DNA of 64,000 nt, taken from contig CM034591.1 in assembly GCA_020091685.1 (NCBI GenBank), positions 12,782,833-12,846,832 on the forward strand. Reading direction: 5' to 3'. The DNA comes from Lutjanus erythropterus (taxonomy: Eukaryota; Chordata; Actinopteri; Lutjaniformes; Lutjanidae). Of the stretch, positions 41,065 through 54,073 are shown one piece after another. A program made the position numbers and the translations under genes. Below the pieces are notes generated by a model that saw only the letters and a program-made list of their open reading frames with translations, searched no databases and was not told the origin of the DNA. Each line of letters begins with the position of its first letter. The first letter of the stretch is position 1.

Positions 41065-41335
41065 ATTTGCATTTCCCTGTCAACAGCGCCTTAATCGCGT
41101 CTCTCCGCCCTGGTCAGTGTTGTCGAGCTACTATTTTTGACCCTCTCGGCCACCGTAGCCCGACCAGCAGCAGAATCACATTCCAAACAACAACATTAGG
41201 TGGCTGCTCACTGCAGGGAAACTCTTATCTTCGTAACGCTTAGCTTAGCAAGCTTCGGCTTGCTTTATATCTAATCAGATGGTAGTACAGTAAAACAGTG
41301 AAGCTTATTCTTAAACTGACACTTAATGCAACAAA

Positions 41336-41450
41336 ATGGACTATCTGCTCCAGGTGAAAATTGGCGCTCTGTTCGGTTTATTGTTCTTAACTCTTCTTTT
41401 TGGATTTATCCCTGCTCGAGTCAAATGGTTCAGAGACACAAACGGGACAG
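41336..41450 (+). CDS. slc39a1: slc39a1 coding exon 1
   Basis: MDYLLQVKIGALFGLLFLTL through FRDTNGT, plus one base. The first donor (ACAG|GTTGGT) is chosen. Using the GTAAAC five bases on would create an in-frame TGA, and only ACAG joined to AAACC gives the conserved Glu-Thr-His. Confidence 0.93.
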
Positions 41451-44400
41451 GTTGGTAAACATTAATATAACATAATCGGCTAATATATATAGCTGCTGTA
41501 TGTATGTTCATTAATATTGTCTAGATCACAGTTAGAATAATCATGTTCCACAGAAGAGGGGGGTTATTATTAGCATTAAAGTTGCCTCCAGTCTCAGACA
41601 AATAATGACGGTTATGGCATTTTATTTGATTAAAGTACTTGTTGCTGTATTTTTTTGATGCCGAAATAAAAAAGGAAATTCGACGATTAATGCGCAGTTC
41701 ACATTCATGTTCTACAATGCGTTACTATTTACATATAATTAAAACAAACTTAAATTGACAGAAATTTGAATGAAATTCGGCGTCACGTTCCCTCCTAACA
41801 TTAGCGGAAGATGTCTTAACTCAATCACATATTTCAGCTGTAGATAGGGTCGCAAAATCAATGAAATGTTACTGTTTTTATCAGCTGTAACCTGGAAACC
41901 ATTAACGAAGTAAAAACTGAGCAGTGGTGAAGAACAGGGTGGGTTTCAATCATTGATTATAAGTCAACAACCACCATTATGAGCAAAACTGATAATGCCT
42001 TAGGAAATGAATTAATGTTGAATTTTCTCAGAACATTTCCATGCGGTTTGTGGCGGTGTTACACTGATTCTTGCACCCCTGCATTGTTAGTGTAATTTTC
42101 ATTTTCATTACTTCCATCAGTAAACCCTCCTCTCATCCCTTGACTGGAGTCACCTGATAGGGATGAAGCCTGAGGCTCAGAGCCTTCTTAGCTCATGGTC
42201 ACATTTGATTTTATGAGATAACAAGACAAACGAGACTATCTGGCTGGTGAACTTTGTCTTCTTTATATGGAAGTGAAAGTATCATGTCTCTTCATTAAAC
42301 CCCTGTGTGTTTTTCCCCATCCTTGTTTGCTCTGCTGACTCATTTTAACTGTGCTTTCATAATCACATGATGTGTCACATGATGTCCAACAATTAGTAGG
42401 GTAGGGTAGAATCTTAAATGACCCAGAAGGGCAATTTGGCTCACTATAGCATAGCAAATAAATCATTCTAACGTTGGAAGGAGGCAGTGATTTCATTTGA
42501 TGTGTCATGCGTGATATGTACCATCAATCCTTCACTTATAGACCAACTAAATAATGGTGTATTTATTTAACTAAGTCGTAATAACAAGTAGGACTGCACA
42601 GTTAATCAAGATATAACTGAAACTGCAATTTGGCCAAATGGAAAATCCAAATTGCAAAGCTGCAATTTTTTCATGAAGGAAAAGTGTGTCATAAAACAGC
42701 TTTATAATGAAGGACTGCAGTGCTGCAGAGATGCTCTGGCCTGCAACCCTTGGTCTCCAGATTTGTTTGTTTTGCACAGACCCCAACAAATGTCACTTAA
42801 TCGTGATTTTTTTTTTTTTTTTTTCTGGGGAAAATAAAAATTGTGATGCAAAAATGATAATTCCCACATATCCAGAATCATATCATAATCCCAATATCTG
42901 TCAAAATAATTGCAATATGATTTTTTTAAACCAAATTGTGGCCTAATATGTAAGGTGTCACAATTTCAATTTGATTTGAAAATTAATCAAATGCAGTTCT
43001 CACAGAATTTATTTTTCTCTCAACTGCTCAACTGCTGCCTACTTGCAACATCCAGTGTGTGTCCAAAGAAAAAAACAGTACTTCAAAGATGACACAGTGT
43101 AGTTTACTGGTTGATATATCACACTTGATACAATATAGACCGTCTTTTGAAAGAAGAATTTGAAAATTTGAATGACAGTTGTCAGGACATAAAACCAGCC
43201 AATCCACCAAACCATCTCTTGATCTGTACAAACCAAGACTTGATATTTAATTGAATCAAATTGTGATGAAAGTCATATTGAATTATGGATTTGGAGAACT
43301 GTGACAGCCCTACTAATAAGTTCGAAAATCTACAAGTGCCCCATTACATCACTTAGTGAATTATGATTGATACTTTTTTCTGAGAAATGCACAAAATCAG
43401 AGTAACACATAACTTAAAATTGTGAAATATGCTTTGGTTTGTATAACTTTGTCTGCTGTAATTCTACCACTGTGTGTGTAAGTTACTGTTGAGACATAAA
43501 AGATGTTTTATCTTTTCATTTGCAGAAACCCACCGCACAGTGCTGAGTCTGATCAGCTGTTTTGCTGGAGGGGTTTTCCTAGCAGCATGTCTGCTCGACA
43601 TCATTCCAGATTACCTGTCAGACATCAGTGCCGAGCTGGATGCTCGGCAGGTGGAGGTACGACAAATATGGATATGGTTAAACTCAGGGTCTGAATGAAT
43701 CATCACATACACAGTGTTGTATACACACTTGGGCAGCAACTAACTGGTATTTTTATTGCAGCAGTCCAAACCCCCAAAATATTCTGTTTACAATGATATA
43801 AGGCACTATTTGATATAAAACGCACCAGATTCTCACATTTGAGAGGCTGGAACCTTTCCTCTCTTTGATAACCCTGTTCCCCATCTCTCGACTGTGCCTG
43901 CCAACTCAATAATGTCTCTCTCTGTCTGTCTCAAACAGATCAGTTTCCCTCTTCCGGAGTTTATCATGGCTGCCGGCTTCTTCCTCGTCCTCATACTGGA
44001 GAGGATTGTCCTGAACTGTCGAGACATGGGAGGGGCTCATGAGGAGAGGACGCCCCTCATACCGGACAACAGGAATGGGCACGGACATGGGCACGGACAT
44101 GGAACAAGTCCTGATCTGGAGAGCAGCGGCCACCACATTCATGTTGACTTTCAGGCTCACTCCCCCTTTCGTTCCTTCATGCTCTTCCTCTCCCTCTCGC
44201 TCCACTCGGTCTTTGAGGGTCTGGCTATCGGCCTGCAGACCACTGACTCAAAGGTAAGAAGACGGAAAATATTTCAGCTGATGTTAAAAGGTTTAAATCT
44301 GCTAAAAGTTCCACAGTGTAAAGAAACAGATTCTATTTAAAGTCATCTCTCTGGTTCTTGTTCCTTTATTACAGGTCATGCACTTTGTAAACATGTGTCA

Positions 44401-46795
44401 CATAAAGTGCTGCACAAATAAAGTTGGGATTGTATTCACAGTACTCTGATATTCCCAGAAGAAAGCAGTTTCAGTTTATAGCTTCAGGACGCTTTGACAG
44501 GAAAGGAATATCGCTGTCATGAGAGTGTGATCTGTGTCTGCTGGTCATAAGACAACCTAAACAGTCTTAGTATATAATCAGTGTCCCTCAGGCTTTTTCA
44601 TCTATGTATCATTGTGTGTTGTTTGTGTGTTTTCAGCTGGAAATTTACTAAACTACTTAGAAAAATAGCCATTAGAGAGTTAATTAATAGATTGGAATTA
44701 GATAAATCCCTTTGCATTTTAAAGGGGTACATGAAAGTACATGAAAATATTTGTATCTACATAATTGAAACTTACAATACAGCGAGCTGCCAAATAATTA
44801 TAATATATGTTAGAACAAAAATAAAAACACATGAATAAGACATAAAATAATAGGCAAACATCACACAGGTAAAATAAGTTCATTCTAAAACAGTGGGATT
44901 GCATCAGAAACCATACTAATTATACAAAACCTAATCAAAATGTGTAGCACCATTCAGCTATACTCTTATGTCACTTCCTGGGAGCCTCCTTGCTGGTTGG
45001 GGATGTGTTACCGGGAACCAGTGCTAACAACAAGCTAATTTTAAAAAATATAAACGTATAAACCTAGAAAAGTGAAACCTTACTTACGTGTAAATTGAAG
45101 TGAAGTGTGACAGAGCTGTCTTACTTGCTCTCTTGTCTGTTGTCATCACTACTGCATTGCATTGTGGGATATTTATGCTGGTGTAGTGTCCAGTGCGTGT
45201 ACACTGTAATATATTCACAGAAATAATATTGCGTTCTATTGGTTTCATACGAAGGTTTCAGACATACCAAAGAATCTCACACACTGTTTTAGTGTACTAA
45301 AGAGTGTGTTAGTGTAGAACTTTGGATGCAGCCTGAGATTTTAAAAGTGTAAAAAGTTTAAAAGTTTTAAAAGTGTGTGTGGATTAAATGCAGGACGAAC
45401 ATAAGTCTACTGTTTGAAAGGTGGGTCAGCTTACTGAGCCGAGCTGCAGTGGTTGAGTTTGTGATGTTGAAGTGTTCTCAGAGTGTGGTTAGTGCGCACA
45501 GCGTCACTGCTGGATGTGGTCACAGGTGCAAAAGAGCACCGTGCGTTCAGACGAGTGACAAACTAGGAACTTCTGACCACAGCAGATCAGAGAAACACTA
45601 CTTTTTAGTTTGGTGTCAGTTCAAATACCCAAATATAAATCAACAACATCAGCCTGTGAGTTCATGGAAGTTCCACAGTACAAAGGGCTCCTTTTTGATG
45701 TTTTAATTAATTCTAAATTCAGTGTTCACCCATATTAGTTAAACAGGTACCCACTAGAAGTGGGCCATATGGAAATGTCTAAGTCAAAGAATATATTATT
45801 TTATATTTTGTCCTCATTACATGTTAGTATATTGTACATTTGTACGTATGAAATTGAAAAAGCAAATTTAATGGCTGAAAAATCAATGCACTTTATTAAT
45901 AAAGAACAGAGAAGTAGAGATCCACACACTAAAAGGCTCTTGTTTTAAGGATTCAAAGCAGTCTGAGCTCGAAACGTCACACAAATACTCATTAATAAAG
46001 CTCATATAAAAACCTAAGTTTACTTTAAAGCAGACCTTTATGTTTTATGGTATTGTCCACAATGATCTATTTAGGGGCAAAGCTAACATGGAGCAAACAG
46101 CAGGGGTGGAAGTAACAAATTACAACTACTCATGTTACTGTATTTACTGTATTTTTCTGAATATTTTTCATGACTATAAGTATGCATTACTAATCTACAA
46201 TTTGAGTTAGTATCCAGACCTTTCATCTACATTTTTGTAGCTAATAAAGTTATCCAATCACAAACGGGCCAGTGAGAAACCATTATTTTAGTAATGTAAC
46301 AGTACTTCTACTAAACTACTGATTTTCAGTACTCTTTCCACCACAGTTTGGTAAAAATCTTCAATGGTTGACGTTAAGTGAACATTATATAAAAGCTAAT
46401 GAAAGAGCTAGAAATAACCATCAACTCTTTGTTTTCTCCAGGTATTAGAGATCTGCATCGCTATACTTGTCCACAAGAGCATCATCGTGTTCAGCCTGTC
46501 TGTGAAACTGGTCCAGAGCGCAGTGCATCCATTATGGGTGGCCGTTTACATCGGAGTGTTCGCTATAATGTCGCCAATAGGCATCGCCATCGGCATCAGC
46601 GTGATGGAGGCTCAGCTAGCAGCTGGAGCGCTAATCCAGGCCATCCTGGAGGGGCTCGCCGCCGGGACGTTTGTTTACATCACCTTCCTGGAAATCCTCC
46701 CACACGAACTCAACTCCCCCGGGAAGCAGCTCCTCAAGGCGCTCTTCATCTTGCTCGGCTTCAGCGTCATGGCAGCTCTCACGTTCCTCGGCTGA
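41336..46795 (+). CDS. slc39a1: slc39a1, zinc transporter ZIP1
   Basis: ZIP1 imports Zn2+ into the cytosol, mainly across the plasma membrane (SLC39 family, ZIP II subfamily). Four exons (41336-41450, 43526-43656, 43939-44253, 46442-46795) join to 304 codons, close to human ZIP1. Eight membrane segments are expected. Visible landmarks are KIGALFGLLFLTLLFGFIPA (TM1), SLISCFAGGVFLAACLLDI (TM2), EFIMAAGFFLVLILERIVL (TM3), and a cytosolic loop with NGHGHGHGHG (residues 128-137) and HHIH. TM4 has HSVFEGLAIGL with H171 and E175; TM5 has H198-K199. TM4 and TM5 residues of this type form the metal site in ZIPs. FEGLAIG and LLDIIPDYL favour ZIP1 over ZIP2 or ZIP3. Intron 1 is 2075 bp, intron 2 282 bp and intron 3 2188 bp. 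Confidence 0.97.
42591..43316. mobile_element. MITE in slc39a1 intron 1
   Basis: Left end TAGGACTGCACAGTTAATC; right end, inverted, TAGTAGGGCTGTCACAGTTC. Inner words CAATTTGGCCAAATGG and ATTGCAATATGATTTTTTT support a decayed inverted-repeat element. A poly(T) run lies at 42808-42824. Confidence 0.65.
43526..43656 (+). CDS. slc39a1: slc39a1 coding exon 2
   Basis: 131 bp encoding ETHRTVLSLISCFAGGVFLA, then ACLLDIIPDYLSDISAELDA and RQVE. Acceptor TTTGCAG, donor GAG|GTACGA. Confidence 0.96.
43939..44253 (+). CDS. slc39a1: slc39a1 coding exon 3 (His-rich loop and TM4)
   Basis: 315 bp, 105 codons, phase 0 at both ends. Carries TM3, the (HG)4-type loop and TM4. Acceptor CAAACAG, donor AAG|GTAAGA. 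Confidence 0.97.
44254..46100. other. slc39a1 intron 3, no other gene
   Basis: Non-coding. Contains an intronic AATAAA at about 44417 after exon 3, and AT-rich sequence without recognised repeats of full length. Confidence 0.5.
46101..46346. mobile_element. MITE in slc39a1 intron 3
   Basis: Left end CAGGGGTGGAAGTAACAAAT; right end, inverted, CTGTGGTGGAAAGAGTACTG. Ends 95 bp before exon 4. A type common in fish, with relatives near 50950 and 61930. Confidence 0.65.
46442..46795 (+). CDS. slc39a1: slc39a1 coding exon 4 (TM5-TM8)
   Basis: VLEICIAILVHKSIIVFSLS onward to LTFLG and TGA. 117 codons. Acceptor TTTTCTCCAG. FVYITFLEILPHELNSPGK near the end is the conserved last loop and TM7-8 region. 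Confidence 0.97.
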   Translation, partial: VLEICIAILVHKSIIVFSLSVKLVQSAVHPLWVAVYIGVFAIMSPIGIAIGISVMEAQLAAGALIQAILEGLAAGTFVYITFLEILPHELNSPGKQLLKALFILLGFSVMAALTFLG

Positions 46796-47634
46796 GACTG
46801 AGGCCAGGCGTCATTTCAGTTTGCAGGAGGTGACCTGGATGTTTTTGTTTTTTTTTTGTGCCAGCGACTGCAAATCTGAGAAAATAAGAGGAAGTGGGTT
46901 CACTGCCGCTCTGTTACATCTGACTGGAGATTTTAATGTCAAACGGAGCATGACAGCAGATGTTTTATTGCTTTCAATCTACTTTTAAAACATTTCATAA
47001 AGGACCAGACTGAATGATATGTGCACCTATCATTTCTTTTTAACAGGGTTTTAATGTAAAGAGGAAACACTGAGAGGATTACAGGGGAAAGAAGTGGCAT
47101 ATTATCACTGAGTCCCCTCATTTATCACTGCAAACAGCCACAGTCTCTAATCTTTGACACTACTGAGGCAATCACTTGAAACAAAGGGCTGCGTTATACG
47201 TGTGTGATAGCCTGTAATTTATTCCATCATGTCAGTATATCAGTACCTCCACATCTTTAATGTTTACATTTTATCTGAAATTAATTCAAATGGGAAGCTT
47301 CTTAAGTCCAAAAAGCACAGTTTGTGCCTTCACTTTTCTTCACTACAGGTTCAGCTGGACGGTTGCTGGCCTTCACATGTTGTTTTTAACGTTTTTTCCA
47401 CTGGCATGGGTTTATTTGATAAATACTGGCATTTTAGTGCAGTGCTTTTAGATGTAGTTTCCAGCATCAGGCTGCTTTCACTCCTCATTTCAATCAACGT
47501 TTCACACATTTGTCCGGTACACTAGTGTAAATGTAAACTGACTCCATGATGCCTTAAGAAGTTGTAAGCCAAAAAAAAAAAAGAAAAAGAGAGAGATAAT
47601 GATGATTTGTTTTTATTCTGTTTGCACTTTTTGT

Positions 47635-47640
47635 AATAAA
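47635..47640 (+). terminator. Probable slc39a1 poly(A) signal
   Basis: AATAAA about 840 bases after the stop codon, in TTGTAATAAAGAATC. The 3' UTR would be 46796 to about 47660. Confidence 0.7.
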
Positions 47641-47659
47641 GAATCAGTGATTATCTCTG

Positions 47660-50600
47660 CAAATTTCAACATACTATACAACAACTGAATTTTCTGTTTT
47701 ATTCTCTTGCAGACATACTACATGGAGTTTTTAACCTGTTGTGAAAGTCTTAAATTAAAACTGACGCTTCTAGATGACCTGTATGAGCAAATGAAGCCAT
47801 CAAAGAGAAGACTGATTTAGATCATTTTATTTTTGATGTTATGTTTTTGTGGTTATGGTGATTGCCCTCAGGGGCCTCTGAAATCAACACAGTATGAAAG
47901 TTCCCTTGTAGCCGCTTTGAACAATCTGATCACTGTTATTGGCATGATGTTGACCTTTGTCCTGGTTTAGTCCACTCTGTTTTGCCACTTTGTCCACTTT
48001 AACTAGACCAGACTGTTAGTCAAAATGATAGACAAAATGATCTTCTCTATGTAAAGTGCTTTATTTTTATTGTGAACAAATACAGACCAGCACAGAGAAA
48101 AGTGCAATATAAAGAGTTTAATTCTGCAAACCGATACCTGATAGCATTTTATGAGTGCATGGATTTATATTTGCATCAAGAAATCAGACTAAGTAGGACA
48201 CTAGAGGACAGCAAACTGGGTCCATTAATTCTCTTGTTAAATATGTGTACAACAGAAATACAGTACTTATGTCGAGTGGATATCGTGCCTCATTTAACAT
48301 GTTTAACAAGAAAAGACAAAAGCAAAATAAGCAAACAAACAAAACACAGAAAAGAAATAAAGAAATACTTGCACAGTGCATCTTACTTTCTTCAGGCTGT
48401 CATTGAGGACGTTGTTTCTCTGCAGGTGGAAGGCATCAGTGTTGTAACGTTTGTTTGCACAAAGGAAACTATATGACAGGAGAGGCACTCTGTATGTTTT
48501 TAGAGTTTTCAGATGCACCCAGTGATAACAAAAGCAGATCCAGTCTTATATTAACCTTAAAAATCCTTGAAAAGAATGAAAACATTGCAACTCAGAATGC
48601 GTGTAATTTAGGATGTAATGCATAGCTATATTGTAAATCTGCGGCCAGATGGTAACATCTGTCACAAAATGGTGACATTTCTGGGAAGATTTCATGTTGC
48701 TTTACCTTTGAGTCATGCAACTGTTGCAAACTTTTAACCTGTATCAACCAGTGTTTGGCATTAAGGGAATAGATATTAACATATTTCACTCTCGTCCCAG
48801 AAGTCCTCTGCTATTTCTACACAGTTCTTTTTTCCCAGTCCTTTCTTATACAGTCCATATTTACATGTCCATGTTATATTGTATATAAATGCAATTGTTG
48901 GTACACTATTGAGTCTATCCTAAACTACAAAACGGAGGGCCAAAACTGTATTTTTCATATTCTACAAATGTAAAATTGCTTTAACAAAGAACTGAAAAGG
49001 AAGTGAAAAACAATAAATTTCAAAAAAATTAAGCAAAGCACAGTTAAAAAGGTCCAGTTCAGTATATCTGTGCTTTCAGTTAACTCACACTCTAAGTCCA
49101 CTGACATGTTAAGTCCATGTGTGCCATTATAGTTATATACTGTTACTGTTCAGTCACAATTCCTGTTTTCAGTCAGTCATGTGATGGTCACATTGTTTCC
49201 TCAGCAGGAAGCTGAAAGCTGAGGGGTTGATCTTCTTTTACACAGTCAGCTGAAAAAAGTTTCGATAATGCCAAGTCAAATGTGGCATGTCTCATTTCTT
49301 GTGCAGATGTGTACATTATTGACCCTTTTTTTTTCATTAAAGATCATATGATGAAGACGAATGAAAGTAGGATGATGAAACTGTTCCTCAAAAGGAAAGC
49401 AACAGCTTTCACTTCACTCAATGTGCTTTTTGTCAGAATATCCACTGGTGCTCTGTAACATATAAAAAGTAATTTATGTGTAAGGTACTAAAACATCAAC
49501 TGTCTTTGTGCAAGTTACATGTATTATTTTGTGCCTCGTGATGATTCATCTTGCTGATTTTGTTGTCTGTTGTGTAAACTTGATCAGAGTAAAGATTAAA
49601 ATGAAATGTTCTGCCTGTTATTATTTGAAAAGTTTGGGGGTCGGGGAGGGTTATTTTGCATTTTGTGAGGAAAGTCAAAATGTCAAGAATAAAGTCAGAC
49701 TTTCAAGTGCCAGGAATAAGAAAAAATAAATCAAGGTTTTTTGTATTTTGCATTTTTAGAATGAAGACTTATAATTGATGCATTTATACTGGTATGTCAG
49801 AAAAAGCACACTTTAGATTGATTAATCATGGATGGAAATGTAGTTTTCTAAAACTCCAATAAAAGCTTAATTTAAAGACACTTTTCTGTTGTGCAGTGCC
49901 TAATCTTAGGGCATAAAATGCAGTACGATGGTCCTTTGACTGCAGGTTGATGCTTTTGTGTTGGTTCCAGTGAGCCTGTTGTTAGCAGCACAACATCGCC
50001 ATTAAGACCATATTTTACAGATTGAAGTTCTTGTTCCTCTTTTTAGAAATCCAAACAAAGTTTAAATTAAATGACAGTATTAACAGATACTGAGTGTTCT
50101 CTTATTCTTTTCCTTGTGGTCTGGTGCAGCAGATCACTGGTGCCACTAGGTGGGGTTGTTTATCATCTGATTGATAGCTTCTCCTACTGAGGACAGTATT
50201 TTAGGGACTGGAATAGTAGTTTTAGGAATATACTAAAGTGATGCATGTGTTAGATTACTTATAAGACCATTTCAGAAGGCACTTAAACTTTTAAAAGCCC
50301 CCTGGCTGCCTCACTTCTTTTGTCTTTTTCACAGAGAAGATTTTGACACGTCACAGTAAGAGAAGCACAGGTGTAATTAATGAAAATGATGATGGTCAAA
50401 CTGAATGCTGCCTCGCTGTCACACTATGACGGCTAATTGGGTCACTTGAATCTAACAGAGCTTAATTAATGCTACAGGTAACAGCTGTGTTTTCCTCCAC
50501 TGAGACGAGACAAAATATCTGCTGGGAAAAACTCCTGATTTTAAGTCTCTATCACTCCTTGTTGCCTTCAGTCTTGAAACAGTTTGTGAAAAACTCAGTA

Positions 50601-53253
50601 GCACTGGTGTAATAATTAAAGAATTTGCAGAACTTTTACTGTTTCAACCCCAAATGCTTTATGGATAAACCACATACTGCACTAATAAAGGGCTCTTCCC
50701 CCTCTAAAAACTTTACCTGGGGCATAAACCCAAGTAAACTCAGTTTATCCACGTCTTTGACATGAGAGTTCACTCATATATTTTCAGTTCAGCTGCATCA
50801 ATCATTGAGGAGAAACCCTCCCCTGTATTATCACTACACCCCTGAATACCTTGTAAACATGCAAAAAGCAGAACAGTCTCATTCATGATGTGGAGGAAAT
50901 TAAACTGTTTGCATCATTCATGCAGCCTTTTTTGCAGTGATGAAATGTAATGAAGTTGTACTCAGATTTGAGGTACTTTTTTTGTGTGTGTTTCCATTGC
51001 ATGCTACTTTTTTACTTCTCCTGCACTACATCTCAAAGGCAAATGTTGTACTTTTTACTAGATTACATCAGTGTAACATCTTTAGTCAGTTACTTTTTGG
51101 ATTGCAAGTTTAATACCCACCCATCTCCAAATTTAGCTAACATTAGCTGTTGTCTCACGCTAGCTAATGGCTTATCAAATATAATAATAATGATGATGAT
51201 GATGACGCCATGTGAATATGCAGAATTGAGATAAAAAAAAATCTGTTTTTAAAGGAGACCTGGCAGCATAAATTAAAAAAAACATAATTACAGTAGTTAA
51301 AGTAAAATAAACAAGTATTGGGAACTGTTTTTTTTTTTTTTGTTTTTTTTAATTTCAGTCAGTTGCATAACCTTGTAAATTCCTCAGGAATATTTTCATT
51401 TTAGAAACATTTCACAAGACGAATTCATTTCAAGTCATTCTGCAGCATATTCTATGCTAAGGGTGTAAACTGCATGATAAATGTTCAATTATGGGTCTCC
51501 TGCTTCTTAAAGGAATAATACACAATGTTTTCCTTAGAATCATTGTATAGACTGATATTAGATAGCCCCTTCCAGTCATCACTTATGACTTATTTTCCCA
51601 TTATTTTGCTGTGCTCTGGGAACTTTACCCAACCCAAAATGTTGGGATTTGACATCCTGAGACTGAGACTCAACAATCAATTATCTTTCTGGTGCGTTTA
51701 GGAACACCTAAGCTAAATGCAGTTTTATGCGGGGATGTTTTTTTGAGCTCATGAAAAGTTGGCCGTTCAGAGATGCATAGTTCTCACAAAACAAGACTAT
51801 ATTTACCAGTCTTATAGAATATGATGCATTGCTGTGGATGTAACCACCCAACAGTATATAATATAGAGCCACCAGTCCCTGTTTGTTGGCTTGCAGGGTG
51901 ACATAACTGTCAGGAATTCCTTTACATCAAAGAACCTTAAATACCAGAGAAGAAAACACTTGTATGGCCACGTCTGATGTGATACATGGAGACATTGTTA
52001 ACCCCTGTTTGTCTCTGCGAGGGAATAGGAGGTTATTCATGAGCGTCCACTAATGAGAGGTGCTGATGGAGGAACAATAGCAGAGTACAGTTAAGTCTGC
52101 CAGTTCTGGATGACAGAGGCCTCAGTGTGTGGAGGAGGGAGAGCCAGTGGAGCATCGATGGACACTTCCTGCGTTCACCCACAGCTCATTAACCTCTTCT
52201 ATCAGCTCAGTGATGGATGGCACTCTGCTGGATTCTCCGCTGTCAGGCATGATGCAGAGTCTGTCCTAAACCTTCACAAGGTCTGCTTTTTCATGCTGTG
52301 ATGGCATGCTTTATTCTTGCACAATGTCAACAAGGAGGAGAAAAACATGCAAGCTGTGACTGATCATTTTAAAAGTTTGGTAACATTGTATTTGAAGTAG
52401 TGTGCATAAGACTGTCATTACACTGACATAACTATGTCACGATACCTGTCGTGAACATGGAGTTTTCACGAATGTTTATGACATCTGTATGAAGGTTCAT
52501 AGTCCCAAGGTGCAGAAACAGCATGCCTGTAGGTACAGATAAAATAACTTCAGCCTGAACCTGAATGACTGAAACTGGGACGCAGTGATTGACAATTTTC
52601 CAGGACCACATTTTGCCATGATGACACACAAAGACACACAAGGTGAAAACAATATTATCACTGGTTTAATATGGAGGCAAGATGGAAACAGCTGTTATGA
52701 ATCTCCAAAAACTAAAAGCAAACATGATTTAATTTTCAATTTATGTAATTCATTAGATGGCATTTGAGGAGGACAATAGTCTGATGTTGTGCAATCATGG
52801 ATAAGTAAGCCTTAATCTGGGTCCCAAAACAAGTGGTTCCCTCTGCTGAGGATTTCAAAGAATGTGTAATGTGAAGCTGGAAGTGTGAGTCCTTCACAGG
52901 TGGTCGAATCAAGCTCAAATCCCACCTTTCATGTCACATGTGCAGGGTTAACACCGGCCTCACACTGGAAACAGCAGGAACACGAGAGACAGCAGTGAGA
53001 AAAATTCTCCAGTTTTGCAAAACATGATGTGATTTTTAAGAGGTAGATACCTGAAAAAACATAAAAATCATCTTCTTATTGTTCTCTTTCTCTTTGAGAC
53101 GTGGTAATGTTTGCTTTTGTTTCAAAATAAAATTAAGTGTGAAGAAAATGACCACCAGTCTAGAGTACGGTGGCCCAGAGGTGCAAAACACATGAACAAA
53201 TCAGTTTCAGTTTTGTTCACGTTTTCTAAAATGCTGATATGATTTCTATTTTA
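47660..53253. other. slc39a1-rlbp1 intergenic region
   Basis: No coding gene recognised. 50944-51110 (ATTGCATGCTACTTTTTTAC, CTACATCTCAAAGGCAAA) and 52376-52520 (GGTAACATTGTATTTGAAG, TTTATGACATC) are fragments of common fish DNA repeats. 51940-52280 is a repeat-poor, GC-richer block (CGAGGGAATAGGAGG, GGACACTTCCTGCG) that might be regulatory. 51300-51350 has T-runs. The rest is AT-rich. Confidence 0.45.
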
Positions 53254-54073
53254 TTAAATGGATAGTTAAGGGTTTCTGAAATGGGGTTATATGAGGTAGT
53301 GAGTGATAGTCAGTGTATTACCTACAGTAGATGGAGGATGCATGCTGCTAGTTTGGAAAAGCAGCAGGTGTAGGAAGCTCAGCGGTGTATTGCTGTGGAC
53401 AGGGTCAGCAGCAAACATCTTTTAACCACCTAAAAAAAATCTGTATAAGTTTAACTGTACACTATATTTAGAATATTTTCACCTCTTTATCTTGCTGTCA
53501 GACCGTCTTTGTTGATGGGAAACCGTCCTCACATGAGCCATATATCATTCTTTCCAAACTGACCAGACTCCATTCAAAAAAACAGTGCTTAACCTCATAG
53601 AACATGGGAGCTGCTGATCTACCGCCGCCTCGATTTGTTAATTTGTTTGTGTTACTGTGTGACTTAAATGAATCCGAATTAACCCAAAGTGACACAATAA
53701 CACAAACAAACTAGCAGATAGAGGCCGTGGCAGACCAGCAGCTCACGTGTTCTTTGAGGTAAAATTGCTGTTTTTGCCAATGGAGTCTGGTGCCTCTGGA
53801 GAGAGAGACATTTGACATAAGTAACAAGGGTTTCCTGTTGGAAAAAGCTGTCTGTAGACAAGGTGAACTAGTGAAAATATGTAGGAATCACTTAAACTGA
53901 TACTGGTGGTTGAAATATGTTTTGCTGCTGACTCTGTCCACAGCAGCACAGTGCTTAGCTTTCTGAACAGGTACTCCTGCTGCTTCTGACCACCATCTAC
54001 TGTAGGTAATACACTGACTATGCATAAGTACCTCATACAACCCCACTTCATATAATTTGAACTATCCCTTTAA
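53254..54073. mobile_element. Foldback MITE, copy C, abutting the rlbp1 5' region
   Basis: 820 bp. Left end TTAAATGGATAGTTAAGGG; right end TTGAACTATCCCTTTAA. Pairing continues inward: GGGGTTATATGAGGTA against TACCTCATACAACCCC, and CAGTGTATTACCTACAGTAG against CTACTGTAGGTAATACACTG. Centre around 53680 (GTGACTTAAATG / AAAGTGACAC). Best preserved of three copies. Confidence 0.85.

Larger units (their letters stand above)
39620..41335. promoter_or_regulatory. Divergent tmem208/slc39a1 intergenic region
   Basis: About 1.7 kb between the probable tmem208 5' end and the slc39a1 ATG. It includes a likely tmem208 proximal promoter (39620-39720, with TCCGGCGC), the TCTCGCGAGA inverted-repeat element (39750-39995), a poly(A)-rich tract (40139-40185), AT-rich filler, a MITE (40748-41064), and a GC-richer block 41080-41240 likely to be the slc39a1 promoter or 5' UTR. 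Transcription starts were not located. Confidence 0.55.
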
